A stretch of 64,000 nucleotides of DNA from Phymorhynchus buccinoides (Eukaryota; Mollusca; Gastropoda; Neogastropoda; Raphitomidae): assembly GCA_017654935.2 (NCBI GenBank), contig CM065712.1, positions 16,558,229 through 16,622,228 of the forward strand, in the 5' to 3' direction. How positions within the stretch are numbered: position 1 is the first letter of the stretch; every line of letters begins with the position of its first letter. Shown here one piece after another: positions 1 through 34,087 of the stretch. Under the pieces are notes generated by a model. It searched no databases, was not told the origin of the DNA, and saw only the letters and a list, made by a program, of their open reading frames with translations. Made by a program: the position numbers and the translations under genes.

Positions 1-72
1 TGTCTGCATAGTTTCGCTTTATCTATTATAATTATTATTATCTAAATTCTATCCCAATGTTGACCTGCCCCT

Positions 73-272
73 TAGGCCGGGTTCACATTAGACGCGTAAG
101 TTCAGTACGGAAAACCCTAAATAAGTGGAAGAAAGAAGGATAAAAGTTTACGCATATAGGGGAAATTCGGACACGTGCGCAAATCTTTTCCCTTCTTTGT
201 TTCACTTATATATGGATTGCGCACGGGTTTCCGCACGGAATCTCCGCTTATGTGTGTACACGGCCTTATTGT
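73..272. repeat. MITE-like palindromic element, copy 1
   Basis: This is an imperfect inverted-repeat element of about 200 bp. It starts with AGGCCGGGTTCACATTAG and ends with TGTACACGGCCTTA. A second copy lies in inverted orientation at about 24791-24993, with the same internal stretches (ataagtggaagaaagaagg, gattgcgcacggg). No coding content was seen. It lies in the ODAD4 intron at the left edge of the window, and the rest of 1-651 shows nothing coding. Confidence 0.6.
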
Positions 273-529
273 ATTGTATTTGTTCGGATTGGGCCGGAGG
301 CCAGTGTTAATATGTGCATGCATTTGTGCTTTTCGTGACTGTGGTTATATGAGCTTGTTTGGCTTTCGTCATTAAACAGTTGAGTCATTTGAGTTTCTTT
401 CTTTCTCTCCCCCGCCCCCCCCTTTCTCTCTCTCTACAAATTAAAACATTAAAGCACTGAATTATACGAAATGCTACAGGAGTACAGAAATCATGTTACG
501 AAGATCTAGTACTTGAACCTTCGAGAGAG

Positions 530-570
530 CGCCTTATACAAAGGTGTGCCTTATAGTCCGAAAAATACGG
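530..570. repeat. Solo terminus of the TATAAGGCG/CGGAC MITE family
   Basis: The stretch ccttatagtccgaaaaatac matches the terminal inverted repeat of the family annotated at 23194-23361 and 36542-37120. Only one end is present, so this is a remnant. Confidence 0.5.
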
Positions 571-651
571 TAAAACCAGACTCTTCAAAAGTGAATCTGT
601 TTGACTTCCCATCTCATTTCATTGTTCTTCTTTTCTCTCTCTCTCCCACAG

Positions 652-22620
<21,969 letters not shown>

Positions 22621-23090
22621 TAACGAAATTTTGGACAAAGGGGTAGAACTCTCTTTCTAATTAAATCCCCTCCACCAAAGTTGATTACGATACCAATCAT
22701 CATCTGTCAGTTCATAGTTACTGTCAGGTTGTTTTGTTTGTTTGATTTGTTTCTTTCTTTTCTGCAACCCCTAAGAAACACACTGTGACAGTGATATAGG
22801 GACACATATTTTTTAAAGTCAGAATATTTTTTGGACTGTAGAGGCGCTGTTGATTCGACTGAAGTCCTGTGGCCCATTACGAATCTTAACAGAAACATTT
22901 TCGACGCTCATGGCCATTAAGAACACATTTAGATATTTTGCCATCTTAATTTTTACTGACCGATTACTGTAGATATCATTTGCTTTGTTAAAAAAAAAAA
23001 TGGTGTCCAATGTCTGTCTTTGTGAAGCTCAGAAACAAGCTCCATTATCATTGGTCTGTGTTCTGAACAGAAGAAATTAATAAAATGTGC
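22621..23090 (+). other. ODAD4 3' UTR with AATAAA at 23079-23084
   Basis: This is AT-rich sequence after the stop. AATAAA at 23079 is the first good polyadenylation signal, giving a ~480 nt 3' UTR. There is no direct evidence of the cleavage site. Confidence 0.55.
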
Positions 23091-23193
23091 TATCATCATA
23101 CATATTTAATGCATCTGAATATTGTTTCTGTTAAAGTTTATTATCATGAAGGCAGTAAAAACATAACTATGATGTATATATGTATCAACATTA

Positions 23194-23361
23194 CCGTATT
23201 TTACGGACTACAAGGCGCATCTGATTATAAGGCGCACCCCCCAAAATTACACAAAATTCAGATTTTGTTATTATAGTTTCTTACTATATTATCAGTCACA
23301 ATATAAGGCGCAGGGGTCTCAGTCTAGGAAAAAATATCGCCTTATAGTCCGTAAAATACAG
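23194..23361. repeat. MITE, CGTATTTTACGGAC/ATAAGGCGCA family
   Basis: The terminal inverted repeats CCGTATTTTACGGACTA and TAGTCCGTAAAATACAG are flanked by TA. The inside contains aaggcgca repeats. Relatives lie at 36542-37120 and 40043-40191, with solo ends elsewhere. Confidence 0.75.
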
Positions 23362-23627
23362 TATTATTAATAATACCGCCTTATGTAACTGTTTTGTATG
23401 ATTTTTTGAAACTGTATTTAGTTTTCATAAAGGGAAGGCATTTATTGAATGAAAATGCTCTTTTACAGTTTCTCCACAATGGGCAGACAAGCCACACACC
23501 TCAAATTGTTTGATCAATGCATGTTTTCAGAACTGTATCCAAGCTGCAGGGTGCGATGCTATCTATCCAGGAACAAAAGAAATCCCTTTTCAAGCACAGA
23601 ATAAGATGTTTTTAGCTCCGAGTGTAG

Positions 23628-23766
23628 TCTTGTGTGAGTTTGTGTGTGCGTGTGCGTGCGTGCGTGGTGTGTGTGGGTGCGTGCGTGGTGTGTGTGTGTG
23701 TGTGCATGCATGCGTGTGGCGTTTTTGTGTGTGTGGGGGGGGGGGGGGGGGGTTGTCTAATCACAC

Positions 23767-23842
<76 letters not shown>

Positions 23843-23934
23843 CAGTCAGAGAGTGAGAGTGAAAAATGGGGGTCGTGGCGGGGAAAAAACCAGATACACA
23901 CAAACTAAAACAAGAGATACAGAGAGACAGAAAC

Positions 23935-23988
<54 letters not shown>

Positions 23989-23990
23989 TC
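23628..23990. repeat. (GT)n, poly(G) and two (GA)n tracts
   Basis: GT/GC-rich sequence at about 23635-23735, a G run at about 23736-23752, and GA tracts at about 23770-23838 and 23937-23987. Confidence 0.9.
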
Positions 23991-24255
23991 ACAGAGAGAG
24001 GGGAGGTGGAAGATAGAAAGACAGAAAGTGAGATATAGGGAGACCAAAAAATACAAATAAACCACAAAAATGAATAAAGTGATTGTGTTGTAATATTTAA
24101 TGTCTCTCACCAAAACCAAAGAAACAAGCCGAGGCCATAAAAGTGTAGGGAAAAAACCACAGACAAAATAAATCAATAATGTACAACATGTACACTAAAA
24201 CTCTGAAGGGTGAACGCCAGAAGGAGCTATCAGCCTTCCTTGTTCCCTCTGCGAT

Positions 24256-24676
24256 AGTACCTCTTCTTCTTCTTCCACTTGGGGATGTTTATCCTGCCCC
24301 ACGCTCACTGGTCTTCATTCAGACCATTAATAGCGCACAGGATGCGTGCTATGTGAATTCGTGTCATCCATCCCACCGGCACACACCGCCTACTCGTACC
24401 GAATAGTGGGATGGGCTTTAACGTGTGCGCAAGATCTTGTGCATGCGTTCGCACACGGGACCTCGGTTTTTGAAGTCTCATCCGAAGGACTTTTTCCCCA
24501 AACTGACGTCAGGTACCCATTTACACCTGGGTGGAGTGAGGAAAATAGGAGTAAAGTGCCTTTCCGAAGGACACACCACTGTGAACCGAGCTGGGCTCGA
24601 ACCCGCGCACTCGCAAACCTGACAGATTACGAGCTAACGACTCAGACTTACCAACTGAGCTACAGTGGCTCCTACC
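24256..24676 (-). repeat. tRNA-headed SINE
   Basis: On the minus strand the element starts ggagccactgtagctcagtt (A box TAGCTCAGTTGG). A B box, GGTTCGAGCCC, follows at about 24592-24602. The body contains gtgtccttcggaaaggcact and cacccaggtgtaaatgggta, a motif common in metazoan SINEs. The acceptor stem does not close, so it is not a functional tRNA. Confidence 0.75.
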
Positions 24677-24790
24677 TTCCTGCGTTCACTCCAGAAAGTT
24701 TCCAATGTGCCATGCAAACAATCCTTTTATTCACTGTCCGATCAAATCCCAACATCTGGTTTGCTTAATTAGGATACATACACAAAGAAT

Positions 24791-24993
24791 AAGGCCGTAT
24801 ACACACATAAGTGGAGATTCCGTGCGGAATCCCGTGCGCAATCCATAAATAAGTGAAAGAAAGAAGGGAAAAGATTTGCCCACGTGTCCAAATTTCTCCT
24901 ATGTTATGCGTAAACTTTTACCCTTCTTTCTTCCACTTATTTAGGGTTTTCTGTACGGAACTTACGCGTCTAATATGAACCCGGCCTTATTGT
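24791..24993. repeat. MITE-like palindromic element, inverted copy of 73-272
   Basis: It begins AAGGCCGTATACACACATAA and ends ATGAACCCGGCCTTA. It shares the internal blocks of the left-edge element in reverse orientation. Confidence 0.6.
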
Positions 24994-25943
24994 ACGTAAT
25001 TAATGTGATGGTGCATGTGAAAACCACACATCGTGGAAGTCTTGCATAAATTGAGGCCTTGTTTTCTTATGGAAGATGGAGCTAGTGTTCCTGATAAAAA
25101 GACACTGAAAAGAGAATTTGAATAACTTCGATCATTTTGACAATAATTAACTCTTCCAGCAGCATGGGCGAATGTGCATCACTCTACTCTCCCACCAAAT
25201 GCAAAGACATTCACTGCCAGGCACCCTGCCATGTGTCTGTCTGCTTTTAGAGCTTATATCGCCGTTTCTTGCATTGAAGCAGCAACTGCACACTCGAGGA
25301 AATACTTACTCCCCTCTTGTCGGTTGAGGTGCAACGGACAACCAAGAACGTCACACAATAGCTAGAAGAGTTAAAGAGTCAATTTGTCAAAGAATAAAAA
25401 CAAGGTTGAAATGGGACCTGAAAATACGGTTTAAAGGGACAACCTGACGGATGAGTTTTTGCAAGAAAAACATCCAGATCACCAGGAAAACATCCTTTAT
25501 AGAGATCGCAACACTCACATTGCTCTGGTTTCCTAGACATCAAACCGTCAAATCGGCGATTCCTCCTTGGCGGAGGTGCTGGAAGACAAATTCTTTCAAG
25601 AAAGAGAAGGCATGTGCCCTCTCTTTTTTAATGGCCGCCTGAATCGCTTAGACCAAATTTCCACAATACAAGCCTTTTTATTTACAGTTTACCAAAAGGA
25701 GTTTCGCTCACAACAAAATAAATAGCTCCATTTTTTGTTCACTGCACTACATGCTGCCAACCCTAAATTTGTTAATCAGGGACAAACGACTCTCAAATCA
25801 GGGACACAGCCTGATTTTCAGGGACATTTTAATAATGATCAGAAATTAAGTACAGTACCCACCACAACTTGACATAACAAAATAAAAAGAATCTTGCTTA
25901 CCTTTAATTATATACACTATGTACAGAAACGTTGGATTTGGCA

Positions 25944-28817
25944 TTACTGAAGAGACCTGTAGCAGGCACTCTTCAGGTCGGCCATCTGACTGGGAGTGTA
26001 GTTGTGCTCCAGAGCAGTCCCTGGTCTGGACTTGGACACAATCAGAGCTTCCAGGGTCTCTGATTCAAGGCTACCTCGAAAGTCAGTTTTGTTCTTTCTG
26101 ACCAAAGAAAAGACTCGTTCGCAGTGAGCAGACGAATGTGGTATAGTCAAAATGTGAAGCATGACGTCTGGCAAACTCTTGAACATCAGTTCCCCATCCT
26201 CTCTCATTTGACTCACTGCTTTCCATACACCATCAACCCTGTCAGAGCTCTCAAGGCAGCTGGTCAAGTTTGCACACTGGTACTTTGCAAATTCAACTTG
26301 CAGGTCTGATACTGTCACATCTGGACTGGTCAGTTTTGGAAACCTCTCCACAAAGTACTTCAAAGACGAAAATGTGACATCATCTTGCTTTTTGGGGTCA
26401 GCAACCTGAGCATGATTCAACAGTTCATCTTTCATTGGCAGTTTCTCTTTGATGTATGAACAGCTGACTTGAAAGAATTGCTGCACTGACTTGTAAAATT
26501 CTGTCACTCTTTCCTCCCTCAGACGTACCTCCTTTGCTCTGCTGATGAAGTTTCTGGCATCTTCACCAATGATGAGGTCGCTTGGGCCCTTGATGTTGTA
26601 TGACGTCTTGAAGTCCACATCCATGAGCAGCTTGCCTTTCATTGCGGAGGGTTTCACAAACCGAAGCAGCAAGTTTCGGAAGAAGCCATTCAGTAGGTGT
26701 TTCAAACTTTGAACCATGGGCTTGTCACATTGCAGAGCTGTGTTCATGCTCTCAAATGGTTTGATGGCATCCAGCAGAAACATGCAGTAGAGTTTGTTTG
26801 TTGGAGATTTGAAAATCTGTTTCAGTTTGCCTGTCTTGTCCTTCACAGCTGAGGTGACAGCAGATGCTTCTTGTTCTCTGAAGTAATCATAGAGAGCATT
26901 CCAGTTTTCAATCAACCGTGGGAGACACAGTCCAATGCTCAGCCATCTAGTCGATACGTGTTTCAGGATTTTCTTCTCTTTGAGTTCATGTAGCAGTTGA
27001 AACTCTTTGAAGAGTCCCTGGCGTTTGCTGCTTTTGTCCATGAAGTAGTAGACATCAATGAGTAGTTGCTCAACATTCAGAGGCAAACATTGGGCACCCT
27101 TCTCAGCAGCAATGTGTACAAGGTGACAAACACATCCTGACAAGTACATCTGAGAATGTTTCCGTTTCAGAAACCCATAAACACCCTTTTTGTCACCAAC
27201 CATCACAGGGGCATTGTCAGATCCAAATGCAATGCAGTTAGCCCAAGGGATGTCATGGGCAGACAGCTCATTTTCAATGAGACCGAAGATGTTTTCCCCT
27301 GAAACACACACACACACACATAGGTAAGCACACACACAGAGGCAACCAAACACACACACACACACATGCAACCACACACACACACTCATATGCAACCACA
27401 TACACATAGTGATAGGTAAGCACACACAGAGGCAACCAAACACACACACACACAACCACACACACACACACAAACACAGAGGTAAGCACCCACACATATG
27501 CAACCAAGCACACACACACACACACACGCACACACACACAGAGACACACACAGACACACACATATGCAACCACACACACACACACTCATATGCAACCACA
27601 TACACATAGTGATAGGTAAGCACACACAGAGGCAACCAAACACACACACACACACAGCCACACACACACAACCACACACACAAACACAGAGGTAAGCACC
27701 CACACATATGCAACCAAGCACACACACACACACACATGCAACCACACACAGAGACACACACACACATGCAGCATACACACACAGACACACACACACATAT
27801 GCAACCACACACACACACGCGCGCACGCGCACACACACTCACATGCAACCACATACACATAGTGATAGGTAAGCACACACAGAGGCAACCAATTACACAC
27901 ACACAACCACAGAGGCAACCAAACACACACACACACACACAACCACAGAGGTAAGCACCCACACATATGCAACCAAGCACCCACACACGCACCCACACAC
28001 ACATGCAACCACACACACATGCAGCATACACACACACATCATACATGCAACCACACACACAGCCATACACACAGACGGACAACACACACACACACGCACA
28101 TAATCTTGCTCACCTAATATTTTATCAAAATAAAAGAAACCTACCTGTTGCTGATCCTTCGCAAACTGGCACTGACAGCACGTCAGAACGAACCACAGAC
28201 GTATCTGGATCCACAGTTCGGATAACCAGTGGGAACAGCTTCTTTCCTCCCCTTTCATTGCTCCCATCGGTCGAAACTGTGAACGTGTTCCTCTTCATTC
28301 GGTCAGCAAGGTTCAAGGTCGTTTGGGCAGCAACTTCTTTTACTATTGCTGTAGCTTTTGTTCGACCACATTTAAAGTTCTTGGCTATCTCCGAGTCTTT
28401 GAACATGACCTTCACTGCTTTATTCAAACGGTCAAGGGACGCGATAGGCAAGTTCAGTTCGACAGCTAAATCCACCATCATCACCTCAGCTCGAATCACG
28501 TCTGTAGAAGTACTTGCAGCCTCTGACTTTTTTTGGAAAAAGCCGGTTATCTTTTGATTTTGCCCAGTTCCTTCACGCAGCTTGGCATTCTTTTCGTGCT
28601 TTTCAGTTTCCACATGCCGGCGCACATCATCCCTACCACCCGACTTTATCAACAAATCGCAAGCACAAATTTCACAAAAAGCATAAGTTTCGCCTTTCCT
28701 TCCTGACACAATGAAAGGCCATTTCTCCGTGTATGACTCTCGAAATAAACATGAACGCTTTGAAACTTTTTCTTTCTTAGAAGAAGAATCATCCTCACAC
28801 GACCGTTTAGACGCCAT
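25944..28817 (-). CDS. hAT-superfamily transposase, two exons (28817-28145, 27298-25944)
   Basis: The predicted product is 675 residues with no stops or frameshifts. The ATG at 28817 (MASKRSCEDDSSSKKEK) is chosen because upstream codons run into the CCAAT repeats; an in-frame ATG also exists at 28937. A BED-like zinc finger has C48, C51, H68 and H74 (FCEICACDLLIK ... RRHVETEKH). An RNase H-like core has the STDGSN and FGSDNAPVM aspartates, then GCVCHLVH. The C-terminal hAT dimerisation region has SSAHCERVFSLVRKNKTDF, with the conserved glutamate. The donor acag|gtaggt joins the acceptor tttcag|GGGAAAAC as T-G-E-N-I. Family identity is by motif recognition. Confidence 0.85.
27299..28144 (-). 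repeat. Transposase intron made of a (CA)n-rich minisatellite
   Basis: The intron begins gtaggttt and ends gtttcag on the minus strand. Almost all of it is CA-rich tandem units containing cacatagtgataggtaagca and cagaggcaaccaa. Frames encoding CVCVC peptides across it are artefacts. Confidence 0.85.
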
Positions 28818-28845
28818 TTTTTCAACTTTGACTAAACTGGCTAGC

Positions 28846-28940
28846 CTACAACAGCCAATGAAAATTTGGCTACAACAGCCAATGAAAATTTTGCTACAAC
28901 AGCCAATGAGAATTGATTTTACTGAAGATTTACCCAATCA
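28846..28940 (-). promoter_or_regulatory. Candidate transposase promoter with CCAAT boxes
   Basis: Three 22 bp direct repeats (acaacagccaatgaaaat on +) give ATTGGCTGTTGTAG on the coding strand, about 30-95 bp upstream of the ATG at 28817. A further CCAATCA lies at about 28934. Clustered CCAAT boxes suit a promoter. No clear TATA box was seen. Confidence 0.45.
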
Positions 28941-29509
28941 GAATAACTCTCTGTAAAGAAGTTGATAGCGTGTGATAAAAATAGGCGCAAACCATGATCC
29001 ATGCCGCGAACTGAAACCTAGCGCTACGCAAGCGGTAGACAGGCGGAAAATGCACGCTTCCACGATTTTATCGATTTTCCGGGACGGTCATTAAAAAATC
29101 GGGACAAACGGGACGGGTCATGCTTTTCGCAAAAATCCGGGACAAATACGGCTACGCCGGGACGGTTGGCAGCCCTGTATAAGTACAAAGAAGAAAAAGC
29201 TTCAACCACTCTGAGTGTCCTCCACCCACCCCGTCCAAAATGGCTTCTCTCTCCGGCAACTCTGCCAAGAAGGAATCGCCATTTTGACGGTTTTAATTTA
29301 TAGGAAACCAGAGCAAAGTGAGTGTTCCAATCCTTGAAAAGGCTGTCTCTCTGGTGATCTCGATGTGTTTCTTGCAAAAACTCATCCGTCAGGGTTCCCC
29401 TTTAAGACTTACAAATAAACCACGACACAGTCATGGTAGGTCATTCTAAATTTGACATCCATGTTAATCATTTGCAGGAATGAGCAACTTAGGACGATGA
29501 TTTCACCAC

Positions 29510-29640
29510 CAGGGGGCAATCAAACCAGTAGGGGCTTAGCACGTGATATATTCTTAGTTGGGCATAGTGAGAGACAGAGAGAGGGAGATGAGTCCCTCCC
29601 TCTCTCTCTCACTACGCCCAACTAAGAATATCACGTTGAC
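29510..29640. repeat. Short palindromic element (cccaactaagaat arms)
   Basis: The arms atattcttagttgggcatagtg and cactacgcccaactaagaat are separated by GA/CT-rich sequence. A related element lies at about 37440-37640. Confidence 0.55.
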
Positions 29641-30042
29641 CATTGACGTTAAAAAAAAAGTTTAAGCTTTTTGTTTCTAGTGATTTGGTTTAAAACATTA
29701 TTAAATACACAGACTTCATTCAGATTATTTCATATTCTGGATATCGTTAGAATACATACAAATGGAGATCAAAGATAAATATGACCTAAACCGAAATTTG
29801 ATATTTTAAGGGTTGTTGGCTATATGTTTTGCCTTTGCTCAAAAATATGCTGAGCAGCTTATGATGCGGGATTTTCTAACGCATCATCTTGAGGGGAAAA
29901 AGCACACACACACACACACACAAAATAAACCGTGTGAAGATTAATACTGATCTTATCAATACTAGATTGTGACATTATTTGGGTTCACTTTATGTTTCCT
30001 TTTTTCTACTCTATAAACATTTTCTTCTTCTTCTTTTGCAGA

Positions 30043-30545
30043 TGTGTTTTTCTATTTTGTTCACTTTGTTTGCTAATTTTGTGAATAATGTTTCTAACTA
30101 TTGAAAAAATATTTTCTAATTGGTGAGAACACACCTTCCGTCATTTGAATCATATGTAATGTATTGTGTATGGGTACGTTATAAGCTACATGCAAACACA
30201 ACACTTCAATCTTGTGTTCGTTTTTTAAATATTATCATTACGTTTTCTTCTCTCACTTATATAACGCCGCCCGAATGCAATACAGACGTAACTCAATTTG
30301 TATCGATTTAGAGATTTTTTGCTTATACATAGTACAAGACAAGGCTCACCAACTTCATTAACCACAATTCCAAAAGATAAAGACTGGGTAACAACAAGCA
30401 TATAGCTTATAACGTACCCATACACAATACATTACATATGATTCAAATGACGGAAGGTGTGTTCTCACCAATTAGAAAATATTTGTTCAATATTTAGAAA
30501 CATTATTCACAAAATTAGCAAACAAAGTGAACAAAATAGAAAACC
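30043..30545. repeat. Large inverted repeat (~150 bp arms)
   Basis: The left arm (about 30043-30196) contains ttcactttgtttgctaattt and gaatcatatgtaatgtattg. The right arm (about 30397-30545) is the near-exact reverse complement. The ~200 bp spacer carries the cgccgcccgaatgcaataca motif shared with 30942-31395. Confidence 0.75.
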
Positions 30546-30941
30546 AGAAAAGAAATAAAAGAATGACATTATGGGAAAATCACAAAAAAAGAAAGGAAGG
30601 AGGAAAACAAAAGGGGGATTGAGAGACAAATTAATGAAATTTGAGGACTCAATATAACACTCATTAAAACATCCCACAAAAGTGCTTACAACCATGCTCA
30701 CATGTCTAGAACAAGTTATTCAATCAATTAGCGACTCAGTGGGATTTTTCCTCATGCCAGGGGGCACGACGCCCGAGAGGGGCCCACCACGTCACACCCC
30801 CAGTTGGGCGCAGAAGCTTCCACAAAACACAATTTGACGTCATTTTACATTTCCGACGTCATTTTACATTTCCGACGTCATAATTTCAGAAGAACATAAA
30901 CAAAACATTTGCCTTTAGCGAAAACTAATGGCTTTAAAATC

Positions 30942-31395
30942 GCCGCCCGCATGCAATTCAGACGTAACTCAATTTTTTTAATTTTTAGATTTTTTGCATA
31001 TACAAGAATAAGATAGCAACATTCATTGAGTCAAATCAACAAATACTTTTGACAATTTCTCCCATTATTTTGTATCTAAAAAATATTGGAGGGCGTATTG
31101 GAGTGCCAAGGTATTATCTCAACAATGCTTTAAAGCTTTTATTTTGGACTAAAATTAATTTTCTTCTCAGTCTAAAACCATGATTTGGGGGCAAAATTTC
31201 TTATTTCAATATTACTTAAATAAGTCGTGATTTATTTGAAAAACTGAAGTGACAAAGTTATTTGAGGGCTCGAAATAAAGCCGTATGAAAATATCTGAAG
31301 CAATTCGACTTGAAATGACTGAAATAATCAGTTTTTTGCTTCTCCTGTGAAGTGACGTCTTTCGACTTACGTCTGTATTGCATGCGGGCGGCAAT
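30942..31395. repeat. MITE-like element, CGCCGCCCGCATGCAAT termini
   Basis: The ends are cgccgcccgcatgcaattca and gtctgtattgcatgcgggcg, inverted and ~450 bp apart. No coding sequence. A fragment of the same terminus is in the spacer of 30043-30545. Confidence 0.6.
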
Positions 31396-31674
31396 ATATA
31401 TATATATATTTTTTTTTTAACACGAACATTACTCAAAGTTAACACGTTAACTGGTTTTGTTTCTGAGGTTCACAAATAAAGACATTGGACACAGAAAAGT
31501 TTTATTAAAGCAAACTATATATATATATCAATTTGACAGTGATCGATGAGCATAAGCGTAAGATGGGGTAGAAAGACATGGAGAAATCTGGTCCCTTGAT
31601 TTAGGTATGCAGCTAACCCTACTGTTAGTGCAAATCATTATAAGTTAACTGTACCTCGCAGTAAACGTATATTA

Positions 31675-32085
31675 ATATGTGACCCAGCACCATTAGGATA
31701 GTTTCTCACAACAGGCTTGCAAAGTCACAAATATCATTTTTGATCAATTTTGGAGTTATGGGTATTTTCGTGCTCTCTAACATCTCATCTTTCAAATGTA
31801 TAAAGGATAATCTTTATTATGGTATCTAAATACCCCCAAAAGTGCTTTGAAATGAGTAGGTTGATGCATTTTCTTCAGATAGGCTAAACTTTAGACTGTG
31901 ATTTCTCAAAATGGCCAACAGTCACCCTACCAACTTTGAATGCCCATAACTCTCAATTGAAAAAAGTTACACAATGGTTCTTATATCACTTGAAAGAGAA
32001 TTGTCTGAAGTTTTTAACTGGACCAATGACTCAGAATGGTCATTTTGACACTTAATGTCCCTTTCATGGTGCTGGGTCACATATT
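31675..32085. repeat. MITE, TATGTGACCCAGCACCAT termini, copy 1
   Basis: The inverted ends are tatgtgacccagcaccatta and catggtgctgggtcacata, about 410 bp apart with TA at both ends. Copy 2 is at 60889-61313. Confidence 0.7.
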
Positions 32086-32572
32086 GTAAAATCCATTATC
32101 TGAATATTATTTTTTGGTGAAAGTTGGCCAAATTTTACTTTAAAAAGAATGTACAATTGAACTAAAAAACATCAAAACGCTACACTCACACAAGCACATG
32201 TAGGTGAAATAAACAACACACACGGTGAATAAAAAGAATGTAGTGAATATTCTACTTTGTCTTACAATAAACATATTTAGTTTTAGAATGTGAAGAAACG
32301 AAGCTGTCTGCTGGGTTCAATACAATTCACAACAAATTAAAACAAAGTCGAAATTAAAACCCAGAAGAAACGGTTTAATGATAAAAACACCCCAGAGCAA
32401 AACAAAACACGACGTTTCGGGTTCAACCCGTTGTCCAGTGGGTTTTTTAATCATTAAACCGTTTCTTCTGGGTTTTAATTTCGACTTTGTTTTAATTTGT
32501 TGTGAATTTTATTTTTATGCAGATAAACTAAAATTTAATACTAAAATTTACCTGTCTTTTCAGTAACCCCTT

Positions 32573-32944
32573 CACAGGTGTGTGATGGATGGAAGTTCAG
32601 TTTAACGTCGCATATCGGCTTTCGCCATGTACGACGGGCTGAACAAACCAACCAGGGTATAAACACAAATTTATGTTCCTGAATCACTGTCTTAGCCAAA
32701 AGGCCGAGAAGCGATCAGGAAGTTTTCAAAGTAAAAACTCTGAAACTTGACGATAAGGTGTGTGATGTCATTGATGATGTCATAACTTTCATGTCATAGT
32801 CCTGGAATGATGGTTTTTGGTTTAGACAAGTCAGGAAAGATGCATCTCTAGACCAATTTCTCAGATTGAGTCTAACCGGTCTCTTTCAAATTTAATAAGA
32901 AAATCGATAATTTCTCAACTTACCTCTGGCAGTGAAGGGGTTAA
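32573..32944. repeat. TAACCCCTTCAC-ended element (piggyBac-MITE relative)
   Basis: The start is TAACCCCTTCACAGG and the end is TGGCAGTGAAGGGGTTAA. The termini resemble the CCCTTTCACCGCCA family, with 370 bp of unrelated interior. Confidence 0.45.
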
Positions 32945-33185
32945 CAAATCAATCAACCCAAACCAACCCTTGTACTTTTCCTCTCAGCCCATCCATAACT
33001 TTGAACTAAATCAGTGACTACACAGCACAATTCCCTTCCCTTCCTTGGTTATTTACAAGATGACTCATTTCTGCTGATTCCAACTGAAATGCTGACTTTC
33101 ACATCATTATTATCACAGCATTATATGCGGACAGATTTTCATCAAATGACCAGATCAAAAACAAAAATTATGCAATTTGATGATA

Positions 33186-33342
33186 CAGAGGAACCTCCCT
33201 TATAAGACCTCCCATTATAAGACTCCCTCCCACATAAGACCTACTTCTCCGAGACATTGCCCTTCTTTGTAACTATTAAAATGACCTCTCTTAGACCTCA
33301 TTTGGGTTGATTTTTGAAGGTCTTATAAGGGAGGTTCCACTG
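33186..33342. repeat. pogo-type MITE, CAGTGGAACCTCCCTTATAAGAC family
   Basis: The ends are CAGAGGAACCTCCCTTATAA and TTATAAGGGAGGTTCCACTG, flanked by TA. The ends resemble pogo/Tigger (CAGTGGTACCTC-type). Other copies are at 41894-42065 and 63693-63855, with fragments at 41672-41743, 50832-51003, 52519-52589 and 55694-55783. Confidence 0.7.
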
Positions 33343-34054
33343 TACAGAGGAATGAATCCACACGCGTTTAGTTGTATGTAATCCATTCACAGCCTCTTTT
33401 AAAAATTAAAAAAATTGATTTTCATCTCCATAACGACATCAAATCTCAACCAACATTAAAAAAAAAAAATCATATTTAATCGTGATCCTGAATTAATATC
33501 TCAAAAGAAAAAAATTCCAGGCGTCAAGAATAGTCAGAAGTCTGACCCTCTGAAAACTCTGGTGCAAGGACCAACACAACGCCAGAGTAGACAGAAAACA
33601 AAACATGATCAAAAATTCATAGTTCAATCTAGTAAGAGATCACTTTGGGTAAAGGTAAAGATGTGCCCCCCCCCCCCCCTCTTACATTTCTCAGCTCTCC
33701 CCACACTTTCACACCTGCCTTTCTGACCAAACATTAAGCTGTATCTTATCAACTTTTGGAGCTAATTATCTTTGTTGAATAATTAATCGCAGTCATGATA
33801 AAGGCCATTATCTAATAGGAACCCCCCCCCCCCCCCCATGTAGTGCAGTACACACATCGGCCGCGGAGCATTTGTCACAGTCCTGGTTCATTGCGTTTTT
33901 CCGTCTTGCCTTTATCTTCTACTATTATTGAATGCATGTGTTTCATTATGTAAATGGATGAAAATTAGTGTTAAATATAGCAAACGATAGAGGATGAAGT
34001 TCTCAATCTGCAGTAAGAAAGGCAACACTGAAAAAGTGGAAACAACCCAGAAAT

Positions 34055-34087
<33 letters not shown>

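Larger units (their letters stand above)
25430..29410. mobile_element. Composite insertion: inverted-arm element enclosing a hAT transposon
   Basis: Outer arms at about 25430-25630 and 29210-29410 are inverted copies. The left arm has acctgacggatgagtttttg ... ctctggtttcct, and the reverse complement of the right arm has the same words. The inner boundaries look like hAT ends: GCTGCCAACC at about 25755 and CAGGGCTGCCAACCGTCCCG ending at 29177 on the minus strand. Copies of GGGACAAA and GGGACA lie near each end. I could not find an 8 bp target duplication, so the exact borders are uncertain. Confidence 0.6.

Noticed and set aside
24590..24676. Functional tRNA gene on -
   Set aside because: The boxes are good but the acceptor stem does not pair and a SINE body follows.
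27299..28091. N-terminal CVCV extension of the transposase frame
   Set aside because: It is the CA-minisatellite intron. Proper GT/AG sites at 28144 and 27299 remove it and join the hAT domains in frame.
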